Source of the DNA: Rubrivivax sp.
GTDB lineage: Bacteria; Pseudomonadota; Gammaproteobacteria; Burkholderiales; Burkholderiaceae_C
Length of the DNA: 6,458 bases
Direction: 5' to 3'
Assembly: GCA_020851615.1 (NCBI GenBank)
Contig: JADZCL010000324.1
Location: 1 to 6,458 of the forward strand
Part shown: piece after piece, positions 1 through 5,067 of the stretch
Layout: each line of letters begins with the position of its first letter
Numbering within the stretch: the stretch's first letter is position 1
Made by a program: the position numbers and the translations under genes
Notes under the pieces: generated by a model
Databases searched by the model: none
What the model was told of the DNA's origin: nothing
The model's input: the letters and a program-made list of their open reading frames with translations, nothing else

Positions 1-912
1 AAGGCGGTCATGGCACTGCAGCTGGGCGGCCTGGCGCTGAAGATTCCGCTCTCGGCCCTGCTCATCAGCGGCATTCCGGCCTTGCGCATACCCGCCCTGG
101 GCGTGGTCGGCTGCGCAGTGGCCACGGCGATCGTGATGTGGGGGCAGGCCCTGGCCGCCTTCGTCGTGCTGCGCCGCAGCCGCTTCTACGATCCGTTCGT
201 GCTCTGGGGGCGCGGGCTGCACGCACCCGACCGCCTGGCCCTGCGCGCACAGTTGCGCCTGGGCATCCCGATGGGGTTCTCGATCCTGATCGAGGTCAGC
301 GGCTTCGCACTGATGGCGGTCTTCATCGCACGGCTGGGCACGAACCCGGTCGCTGGCCACCAGATCGCGGCCAATCTGGTCTCGCTGATGTTCATGCTGC
401 CCATGGCACTGGCCACCGCCACCAGCACGCTGGTGGCGCAGCGTATCGGTGCCCGGGACATGGCCGATGCGCGTTCCCTGGTGCGCCACGGCATCGCCTT
501 TGGCATGCTGATGGCCGCCGTGCTCGGCAGCCTGGTTTTCGTGGGCCGTGCCGCTATCGTCGGCCTCTATACGCGGGACGCAGCAGTCATTGCGGCCGCG
601 CTGCCCATCCTGGCCTGGGTAGCCGTCTTCCACTTCTTCGACGCCACGCAGACGATGGCTGCCTTCATCCTGCGTGCGCATCGGATCGCGACGGCCCCGA
701 TGTTCATCTTCGCCGGCTCGCTGTGGGGCGTGGGGCTTGGCGGCGGCTATCTGCTGGCCTTCGATCCGCTTGGGCTGGCCCCGGCTGCATTGCGTGGGGC
801 ACCGGGCTACTGGGTGGCCAGCAGCACCGGGCTGCTGGTGGCCGCAGCGCTGCTGCTGGCCGTGGTCGGCCGCGTCATGCGCGCGACGGCTCCCGTGGCA
901 ACGCAAGCGTGA
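1..912 (+). CDS. MATE family multidrug efflux transporter (NorM-like), 5'-truncated by window edge
   Basis: This is an inner-membrane cation/drug antiporter of the MATE family. The frame is open from base 1 (Lys-Ala-Val before the Met codon at 10), so the true start lies outside the window. The visible 303 codons are roughly the last two thirds of a normal protein of about 450 residues. Hydrophobic helices alternate with short polar loops. The segment from about base 265 (GIPMGFSILIEVSGF, then AGHQIAANLVSLMFMLPM) matches the start of the NorM C-lobe, including the conserved membrane Glu at 292-294 that corresponds to the cation-site Glu of TM7 in NorM. The second-lobe motif LRAHRIAT (about 670-693) has Ile where Vibrio NorM has a functional Asp; I believe this is common in related proteobacterial homologues. 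The stop is TGA at 910-912. The last 38 bp overlap the convergent kinase gene. Substrate cannot be told from sequence. Confidence 0.93.
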   Translation, partial: KAVMALQLGGLALKIPLSALLISGIPALRIPALGVVGCAVATAIVMWGQALAAFVVLRRSRFYDPFVLWGRGLHAPDRLALRAQLRLGIPMGFSILIEVSGFALMAVFIARLGTNPVAGHQIAANLVSLMFMLPMALATATSTLVAQRIGARDMADARSLVRHGIAFGMLMAAVLGSLVFVGRAAIVGLYTRDAAVIAAALPILAWVAVFHFFDATQTMAAFILRAHRIATAPMFIFAGSLWGVGLGGGYLLAFDPLGLAPAALRGAPGYWVASSTGLLVAAALLLAVVGRVMRATAPVATQA

Positions 913-2248
913 AGCAACTGCCCCCGCCCACGCGTTCCTGGCAGCGCACAGTGCCGCCATGACGTTCGGCGATCTGGCGCACCAGAGCCAGGCCCAGGCC
1001 GACGCCACCGGCTTTTTCGGCGTGCCCCGGCAGGCGGAAGAAGGGCTCGAAGATGCGCTCCCGGAATGCCGCCGGCACGCCGGGCCCGCGGTCGCACACC
1101 GCCACCTGGACCGGCGTCGACTGGCCCTGCAGCGTCTGGACGGTCACGTCGATCTGGCCACCGCCGTAGCGGCGCGCGTTCTCGAGCAGGTTGCGCAAGG
1201 CGCGGCGCAGCAGCCGCTCCTGTCCACGGACAAGCACCGGCTCGCCCTGTGCCGTGGCACCCACGCGGGCGGCCTCCTCCGCCGCCAGCGCAAGCAGGTC
1301 GATCTCTTCGTCGTCCCCCTGCAGCGGCGCGGCGTCCAGGCGGCTGGCCAGTAGCACCTCCTCGACCAGTGCGTCGAGCTCGACGATGTCGATGTCGATC
1401 TCGCGGCGCAGTGCCGCACGTTGCGCCTGCGGCGCGTCGTCGAGCATGGAGACGGCCATCTTCAGGCGCGTCAGGGGCGATCGCAACTCATGGCTGGCGT
1501 TGGCCAGCAGGCTCTTGTGCGTCTGGAGCAGCGCCTCGATGCGCGCCGCGGCGCGGTTGAAGCTCACCGCGACCGCTGCCACCTCATCGCGGCCATCCTC
1601 GGCCACGCGCTGGTGCAGCGCCCCGGCACCGAAGGCCTCGACACCCTGCTTGAGCGCCTCCAGCCGGCGCGTGAGCCGGCGCACGACCGGCCACGCACCC
1701 AGTGCGATCGCCGCGAACAACACGCCCAGCAACACGATCAGCGCCGGCCCCTCACGCCAGCCCGGCGGCAGGAACCAGGGCGCCGGCACCTGCGCCACCC
1801 GGTTGGCACCAGGGCCCATGCCCGGGCCCATGCCGGGCCCCATGCCCACCCCGCGTGGCCCAGGCCGCAGGAGCCAGAGGATGCGCCCGTCATCCAGCGG
1901 CACCCGCTGCAGGCGCCGCATCTGCAAGGGGCCGGCTTCGGCCTCGCGATGACGGAAGAGCTCGCTCGTGCCGAGGCGGCGTCCGCCCGCATCGTCAAGC
2001 GCCATGGGCACGCGCAGGCGCTGCGACCAGGCCTGCAGCGCCTGCTCCTGCTCCGCAAGGGGCGCACCAGCCGCGGGCAAGGCGCGCTGCAGCAGATCCG
2101 CCCAGGCTTCGGTGCGCTCACGCACACGCTCCTCGTAGCGCAGCCGCTCGTGCTCGAGGTGCTGCTGCATCAACCAGCCTGAGATCAGCGCGAACAGCGC
2201 CAGCACCGCCACGACGGTGAGCCAGATGCGCAGATAGAGCGACTTCAC
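875..2248 (-). CDS. Two-component sensor histidine kinase (CpxA/EnvZ-like architecture)
   Basis: This 457-residue membrane kinase is the partner of the response regulator just upstream. Domains in order: TM1 (about 7-28), a periplasmic sensor region (about 29-167), TM2 (about 168-187), HAMP linker (about 185-240), dimerisation/phosphoacceptor helix with ASHELRSPL (phospho-His253), and an ATP-binding domain. The ATP-binding domain shows an N-box NLLENARRY (353-361), G1 DRGPG (386-390), F-box FEPFF and G2 GGVGLGL (414-420). All catalytic motifs are intact. The sensor region carries three consecutive GMGP repeats (135-147) next to the membrane. The start is GTG at 2246-2248, needed to include TM1. 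No strong Shine-Dalgarno is seen, only AAGG 13 bases upstream, so translation may be coupled to the regulator gene whose stop is 26 bp away. The stop is TGA at 875-877, inside the tail of the opposing MATE gene. The signal sensed is unknown; envelope stress or metal is inferred from the neighbouring Spy-like gene. Confidence 0.95.
   Translation of the reverse strand: MKSLYLRIWLTVVAVLALFALISGWLMQQHLEHERLRYEERVRERTEAWADLLQRALPAAGAPLAEQEQALQAWSQRLRVPMALDDAGGRRLGTSELFRHREAEAGPLQMRRLQRVPLDDGRILWLLRPGPRGVGMGPGMGPGMGPGANRVAQVPAPWFLPPGWREGPALIVLLGVLFAAIALGAWPVVRRLTRRLEALKQGVEAFGAGALHQRVAEDGRDEVAAVAVSFNRAAARIEALLQTHKSLLANASHELRSPLTRLKMAVSMLDDAPQAQRAALRREIDIDIVELDALVEEVLLASRLDAAPLQGDDEEIDLLALAAEEAARVGATAQGEPVLVRGQERLLRRALRNLLENARRYGGGQIDVTVQTLQGQSTPVQVAVCDRGPGVPAAFRERIFEPFFRLPGHAEKAGGVGLGLALVRQIAERHGGTVRCQERVGGGSCFTLALPREPSRA
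1808..1847 (-). repeat. Three in-frame 12-bp repeats encoding GMGP in the kinase sensor domain
   Basis: On the plus strand, bases 1812-1823, 1824-1835 and 1836-1847 are three near-identical 12-mers (GGGCCCATGCCC, GGGCCCATGCCG, GGCCCCATGCCC). Read on the minus strand they give Gly-Met-Gly-Pro three times (kinase residues 135-146), followed by Gly147 at 1808-1810. The unit length is a multiple of three, so copy-number change would lengthen or shorten the periplasmic segment without breaking the frame. Confidence 0.9.
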
Positions 2249-2274
2249 GCGACGGCAGGCGCCTTGGCAGCCGG

Positions 2275-2976
2275 TCAGTCGTCCTGCTTGCGCGCGAACA
2301 CGTAGCCGCTGCCACGTACGGTGAGCACACGACGGGGGTTCTTGGGGTCGTCCTCGATGACGGCGCGCAGGCGTGAGATGTGCACATCGATGCTGCGGTC
2401 GAAGGCCTCCAGCGGGTGGCCCTGCAGCGCATCCATGATCTGGTCGCGCGAGAGCACGCGTCCCGGGCTGCGCGCCAGCACGACGAGCAGCTCGAACTGG
2501 TAGCCCGTCAGCTCGCAGGGCGTGCCGTCCAGCCGGGCCTGGCGTGCACCGAGATCGATCTCCAGCCGGCCGAAGACGAGCACGTCGTCGCTGCCCGACT
2601 CGGGCGTCGCGCGGCGCAGCAGCGCCTTCAGGCGCGCGAGGAGTTCGCGCGGCTCGAAAGGCTTGGGCAGGTAGTCATCGGCACCGATCTCGAGGCCCAC
2701 GATGCGATCGATCGGCTCGCCACGCGCCGTCAACATCAGCAGCGGCAGGCGGCGCAGCCGGGCATCGGCGCGCAGCTCGCGCGCCAGTTCCAGGCCGTCG
2801 CCATCGGGCAGCATCAGGTCCAGCAGCAGCGCATCCAGTCCGCCCTGGCGCAGCCGCTCCCGGCCGGCAGCCAGGGTCGCTGCCACGTCGACCTGAAAGC
2901 CGCTGCGACGCAGGTAGTCGCCCAGCATGTCGGTCAGCCGGGCATCGTCATCGATCAGCAGGACACGCGCACTCAA
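2275..2976 (-). CDS. OmpR/PhoB-family response regulator (CpxR/RstA-like)
   Basis: This 233-residue DNA-binding response regulator is presumably phosphorylated by the kinase encoded 26 bp downstream. The receiver domain (about 4-117) has the acidic triad DDD at 9-11, the phospho-Asp at 53 in LLLDLMLPDGDG, the switch Thr83 (MLTA) and Lys105 (LPKPF). The winged-helix C-terminal domain (about 133-230) has LTGYQFELL, the recognition helix RSIDVHISRLR (194-204) and the wing hairpin VRGSGYVF (220-227). The length is typical for the family. The start is TTG at 2974-2976, supported by GGGGAA at 2984-2989 on the minus strand, seven bases upstream; there is no better ATG. The gene follows the Spy-like gene with a 35-bp gap, so the three genes are likely one transcript. 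The target is unknown; autoregulation of the region upstream of 3551 is the obvious guess. Confidence 0.96.
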   Translation of the reverse strand: MSARVLLIDDDARLTDMLGDYLRRSGFQVDVAATLAAGRERLRQGGLDALLLDLMLPDGDGLELARELRADARLRRLPLLMLTARGEPIDRIVGLEIGADDYLPKPFEPRELLARLKALLRRATPESGSDDVLVFGRLEIDLGARQARLDGTPCELTGYQFELLVVLARSPGRVLSRDQIMDALQGHPLEAFDRSIDVHISRLRAVIEDDPKNPRRVLTVRGSGYVFARKQDD

Positions 2977-3011
2977 GGTCGGATTCCCCGGCAGCCAAGG
3001 CGTGCCCGAGC

Positions 3012-3551
3012 TTACTTCGGACCCGCGCCGTGGCGCAGCATGCCGCCACGCTTGCCCGCCAGTTCAGCGAGCTTGGTTCGCTGCTCGGGCGTCAGCACCC
3101 GGCTCACGTCCAGCATCAATTGCATGCGCCGCTTGCTGGCGGCTTCATGGCGGGCCATCTGCTGCTGGCGCAGCGCCTCGGCGGCGTTGGCGTCTACGGT
3201 GGGCTGGGTGAAGAGCTGGCGCATCTGCTCGTGCAGCTTGCGACCATCGTCGCGCGTGGCCTGCGCCTCCTTGCGCGCCGCATCGACGAGCTGTCGGATC
3301 TGTGCCCGCTGCTCGGCGCTGACCCCGGCGGCCTCGAGCATGCGCTCGGCATGCCGGCCCCCCATCATGCCGGGCATCATCGCGCCCATGGGGCCGCCTG
3401 CGGCTTCGGCAACGCCGTGATGGCGGTGCCAGCCCATCGGGCCCGACTCGGCCTGCGCCATCACGGCCGCTCCGACGAGGGCGACAAAGAGGCCGCCAAC
3501 CAGCAGTTTGCGGGTGTGACGGGTCCATTGCGTTGCAGGGAAGGTGTTCAT
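3012..3551 (-). CDS. Spy/CpxP-like periplasmic protein (LTxxQ family)
   Basis: This is a secreted 179-residue protein. Residues 12-34 form a Sec signal peptide (RHTRK charged stretch, hydrophobic core LLVGGLFVALVGAAV, probable cleavage after AQA34). The mature N-terminus is Met/His rich: MGWHRHH (39-45) and MGAMMPGMMGGRH (55-67). The rest is predicted helical and charged, with VSAEQRAQI (77-85) and LTPEQRTKL (153-161). These are the paired LTxxQ-type motifs of Spy and CpxP, which are periplasmic chaperones or negative regulators of envelope-stress kinases; similar proteins are also annotated as periplasmic heavy-metal sensors. The ATG start has a strong Shine-Dalgarno (AAGGAG on the minus strand at 3557-3562, spacing 5). 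It is the first gene of a unit with the response regulator and kinase, which suggests it is a feedback partner or effector. Metal binding is inferred only from composition. Confidence 0.88.
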   Translation of the reverse strand: MNTFPATQWTRHTRKLLVGGLFVALVGAAVMAQAESGPMGWHRHHGVAEAAGGPMGAMMPGMMGGRHAERMLEAAGVSAEQRAQIRQLVDAARKEAQATRDDGRKLHEQMRQLFTQPTVDANAAEALRQQQMARHEAASKRRMQLMLDVSRVLTPEQRTKLAELAGKRGGMLRHGAGPK

Positions 3552-3556
3552 CGTGG

Positions 3557-3562
3557 CTCCTT
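3557..3562 (-). promoter_or_regulatory. Shine-Dalgarno of the Spy-like gene
   Basis: The minus strand reads AAGGAG five bases before the ATG at 3549-3551. It is the strongest ribosome binding site of the operon. The following two genes start at TTG and GTG with weaker sites, which predicts more secreted protein than regulator or kinase. Confidence 0.75.
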
Positions 3563-3582
3563 TGTGCCTGGTTTGTGCCTGG
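3561..3582 (-). repeat. Tandem 11-bp direct repeat in the 5' leader of the Spy-like gene
   Basis: The plus strand reads TTTGTGCCTGG twice without a spacer (3561-3571 and 3572-3582). On the minus strand this is CCAGGCACAAA repeated, ending in the first bases of the Shine-Dalgarno of the Spy-like gene. It may be a slippage duplication or a pair of binding sites; the sequence does not decide. Confidence 0.7.
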
Positions 3583-3720
3583 TGACGATGACCACGATGC
3601 TGCAGCGTCGACGTTTAGCCGACATGCACGCTGCGTAAAGTTCTGTGCGCGTGCCCTGGCACGCGCAGCGCGCGGCCTGTTTGCGTGACTGCACGCCAGC
3701 AAGCGTGCGCGTCCGACGAC
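3583..3720. promoter_or_regulatory. Probable control region of the Spy-like/two-component operon
   Basis: This non-coding stretch lies directly upstream of the operon. The hexamer GCACGC or its complement occurs at 3626-3631, 3649-3654, 3659-3664, 3691-3696 and 3703-3708. The middle pair forms the core of a perfect inverted repeat, and the last pair forms a second one (6-bp arms, 6-bp spacer). On the minus strand a poor promoter candidate (TTTACG, 16 bp, TAAACG) is present but matches consensus badly. No clear CpxR-type GTAAA direct repeat is seen. Operator function is inferred from position and repetition only. Confidence 0.4.
3646..3667. repeat. Perfect inverted repeat, 10-bp arms, 2-bp centre
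   Basis: TGCGCGTGCC (3646-3655) and GGCACGCGCA (3658-3667) are exact reverse complements separated by CT. The near-absent loop disfavours an RNA hairpin terminator, and no T-run follows on either strand. A dimeric protein binding site about 95 bp upstream of the Spy-like start codon is the more likely role. Confidence 0.75.
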
Positions 3721-3782
3721 ACCACATTGACGCACCTGGCGCGCACGACCAGCACGACGCAACGCTTGACTCCGTCGCGCCA

Positions 3783-3990
3783 TCAAGACACGACGTTGAG
3801 CCGCCGCCAACACCCGCGCATGCGCCGCCGGACCCTGGCATATAGCCATCCCAGAGCCTCCCATTCGTTCTTGCCCAACGTCACCATCAGGCCGGCCGTC
3901 GCGTCCTCGTGGAACGGGATGCCGCCCAGCAGATCCTTGCCGCCCTTCATAAGCTCGATGCCTGCCAAGCCGAGAAAGATCTTTCTTGGC
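3783..3990 (-). pseudogene. Coding-like remnant or small ORF of unknown family
   Basis: The minus frame from about 3990 down to the stop at 3783-3785 reads as plausible protein. An ATG at 3948-3950 would give 55 residues beginning MKGGKDLLGGIPF and continuing HEDATAGLMVTLGKNEWEALGW. From 3948 to about 3845 nearly every codon ends in G or C, as in the real genes here, and the residue composition looks native rather than Arg/Pro-rich like a shadow frame. The last part (ARVRRRMRGCWRR) looks like read-through of non-coding DNA. No good Shine-Dalgarno precedes the ATG, and the open frame continues upstream of it (KIFLGLAGIEL). I do not recognise the family. It is either the 3' part of a gene whose start was deleted, or a small gene divergent from the XRE regulator. 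Confidence 0.35.
3973..3986. repeat. Perfect 14-bp palindrome AGAAAGATCTTTCT
   Basis: The sequence equals its own reverse complement. It is partly enclosed by GCCAAG (3964-3969) and CTTGGC (3985-3990), another exact complementary pair, the right arm overlapping the palindrome by two bases. It sits just upstream of the XRE regulator's control site. It could be an operator or the edge of a lost mobile element. Confidence 0.7.
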
Positions 3991-3997
3991 GGCCCAT

Positions 3998-4018
3998 TAC
4001 TACTCCCAGTAGTACAAT
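3998..4018 (+). promoter_or_regulatory. Inverted-repeat operator overlapping a -10-like box, upstream of the XRE gene
   Basis: TACTACT (3998-4004), CCC, AGTAGTA (4008-4014) is a perfect 7-bp-arm inverted repeat. The last two bases of the right arm begin TACAAT (4013-4018), a five-of-six match to the sigma-70 -10 box, 27 bases before the first possible start codon. No good -35 at 16-18 bp spacing is seen; TTGGCG at 3986-3991 is 21 bp away. The arrangement fits autorepression by the HTH protein encoded immediately downstream, which is inferred. Confidence 0.5.
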
Positions 4019-4045
4019 CGACTGCGCTCCGGCAATAGAGGGGCA

Positions 4046-4453
4046 ATGGAGGGCCTAACCTTGGCCGCACTGACGATTGAGCTGCCGACCATGACCATCA
4101 GTGACGACGAACGCACCTTCTTTGCCGGGCTCGGTGAGCGCGTGACGCAACTGCGCAAGGCGCGCGGCATCACGCAGGTCCAGCTCGCCGAGGCACTGGG
4201 GGTGTCGCAGCAGACGGTGCAGGCCTATGAGGTTGGCCGCAGGCGCATCCCGGTGTCCACGCTGCGGCTGCTGGCCAAGACGCTTTCCGTGTCGCTCGAT
4301 GAGTTGATGGCCGAGGGCGAGCACGCGCCGCGCAAGCGCGGGCCGGCGCCCCAGGTACAGCGGCAGCTGGAGCGCATCAGCGCTCTGCCCAAGCCCAAGC
4401 AGCGGGCGGTGATGGATGTGATCGAGGCCTTGCTCGCGCAGCAGGGCCGCTGA
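4046..4453 (+). CDS. XRE-family helix-turn-helix transcriptional regulator
   Basis: This is a cytoplasmic DNA-binding protein of 135 residues from the ATG at 4046, or 120 from the ATG at 4091. The HTH_3 domain spans about 30-88: ERVTQLRKARGITQVQLAEALGV, then the recognition helix SQQTVQAYEVGRR, then IPVSTLRLLAKTLSVSLDEL. The C-terminal tail has a basic KRGPAP segment (98-102) and a helix LERISALPKPKQRAVMDVIEALL. The 4046 start has AGAGG at 4037-4041 (spacing 4). The 4091 start has no clear site, but MTISDDERTFF is the N-terminus I would expect for the family, so the start is uncertain. It lies 27 bp before the antitoxin gene on the same strand, so it may control the toxin-antitoxin pair as well as itself. 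A perfect inverted repeat lies over its probable promoter. Confidence 0.9.
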   Translation: MEGLTLAALTIELPTMTISDDERTFFAGLGERVTQLRKARGITQVQLAEALGVSQQTVQAYEVGRRRIPVSTLRLLAKTLSVSLDELMAEGEHAPRKRGPAPQVQRQLERISALPKPKQRAVMDVIEALLAQQGR

Positions 4454-4480
4454 ACTCAGCAGCCAAGAAGGGGAAGCCCG

Positions 4481-4744
4481 ATGAACGCGGTGGTGTTCGA
4501 GCATGTGCCGGTGGCCGAGTTGCCGGAGAAGTGGCGCGCCAGGTTCACCCAGGCCGGCAGTGCCACGGTGACGGTGCGCATCGAGGAAGAGCCGCAGGCG
4601 ACGCAAGCTCAGGCCGAGGACTTCGCCAACGATCCGCTGTTCGGGATGTGGCGCGATCGCGAGGACATGGCCGACGTGGCCGGCTATGTGCGCAAGCTGC
4701 GCGCCTCTCGGTTCAACGACGACGGCACCAGGCGCGACGGCTGA
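4481..4744 (+). CDS. VapB-like antitoxin of a PIN-domain toxin-antitoxin pair
   Basis: This 87-residue acidic protein is read from ATG 4481 with a good Shine-Dalgarno, AAGGGGA at 4468-4474 (spacing 6). The N-terminal half (VFEHVPVAELPEKWRARF, then TVTVRIEEE) would be the structured or DNA-binding part. The C-terminal half has DPLFGMWRDREDMADVAGYV followed by RKLRASRF, the type of tail that antitoxins of this group use to wrap around and block a PIN ribonuclease. The stop TGA (4742-4744) overlaps the ATG of the toxin gene by one base, the usual translational coupling of type II pairs. The protein appears complete, but its toxin partner is truncated, so it is probably an orphan antitoxin. The family assignment rests on the partner and the tail; the exact antitoxin fold is not certain. 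Confidence 0.78.
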   Translation: MNAVVFEHVPVAELPEKWRARFTQAGSATVTVRIEEEPQATQAQAEDFANDPLFGMWRDREDMADVAGYVRKLRASRFNDDGTRRDG

Positions 4745-4929
4745 TGTCCACGTTGATCGACTCCGACGTGGTGGTGTGGCTCACGCGCGGGCATATCGGC
4801 GCAGCCCAGCGGTTGCACGCGGTCAATCACTGGCGCATCTCGGCGGTGACCTACATGGAGCTTGCGCAGGGCTGCCGCGACAAGGCTGAACTGGCGCGAT
4901 TCCTGACCGCCGTTCACACCTGCAGTTGA
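4744..4929 (+). pseudogene. PIN-domain (VapC-like) toxin, truncated
   Basis: The ATG at 4744-4746 overlaps the antitoxin stop. The reading frame gives only 61 residues, whereas PIN toxins are about 125-140. The first 52 residues are typical: strand with the catalytic Asp (MSTLIDSDVVVWL, Asp6/Asp8), HWRISAVTYMELAQG with the conserved Glu39, then KAELAR. From base 4900 the sequence (FLTAVHTCS, stop at 4927-4929) no longer resembles the family. The two C-terminal acidic metal ligands are absent, so nuclease activity should be lost. In another frame, bases 4920-4943 read LQLTAISR, similar to the next conserved stretch of such toxins, pointing to a frameshift plus deletion. The DNA immediately beyond resembles a transposase fragment on the other strand. 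Confidence 0.75.
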
Positions 4930-4938
4930 CCGCCATCA

Positions 4939-5067
4939 GCCGCTGACTTCTTCAGCGCTGGCGCGCAAGTTGCCGGTTCCCTGCACCGTGGTCCAGCAAC
5001 CCAGGCCGTCGGAGAGGAGCGTGGCCGGAGCTGCCAGGGACTGGTTGGCGAAGGTCTGGATCGATTC
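4939..5067 (-). mobile_element. Transposase fragment resembling IS1595-type DDE transposases
   Basis: The minus frame from about 5067 down to the stop at 4936-4938 encodes about 42 residues: SIQTFANQSLAAPATLL, SDGLGCWTTVQ, then GNLRASAEEVSG. The pattern of an 'FA...LAP...' stretch followed by SDGLxCW/F is, from memory, that around the second catalytic Asp of IS1595/ISPna2-like transposases. Neither the first Asp region nor the C-terminal catalytic region is present, and no terminal inverted repeats are seen. The upstream part of this open frame (5068-5397) is a shadow of the hypothetical gene below. It is a scrap left at the break of the PIN gene. The identification is by eye and needs a profile search. 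Confidence 0.5.

Larger units (their letters stand above)
3552..4045. other. Intergenic region without a confident gene (494 bp)
   Basis: This divergent spacer lies between the minus-strand Spy/two-component operon and the plus-strand XRE regulator gene. It contains the operon leader and repeats (3557-3708), a stretch with nothing recognisable (about 3709-3782), a coding-looking minus-strand remnant (3783-3990), a palindrome (3973-3986) and the regulator's probable promoter/operator (3998-4018). Bases 3970-4035 are visibly more AT-rich than the surroundings. It is long for an intergenic region in such a compact genome and has probably lost a gene. Confidence 0.7.

Noticed and set aside
1421..2182. 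Long plus-strand open frame opposite the kinase gene
   Set aside because: Shadow of a GC-rich gene; the His/Arg/Gln-rich composition matches no family, while the minus strand has all kinase motifs.
2380..3638. Long plus-strand open frames opposite the response regulator and Spy-like genes
   Set aside because: Low-complexity translations with no start signal; the opposite strand encodes clear domains.
3600..3645. CpxR-type GTAAA direct repeat upstream of the Spy-like gene
   Set aside because: Only one GTAAA and one inverted TTTA are present; spacing and orientation do not match the known box.
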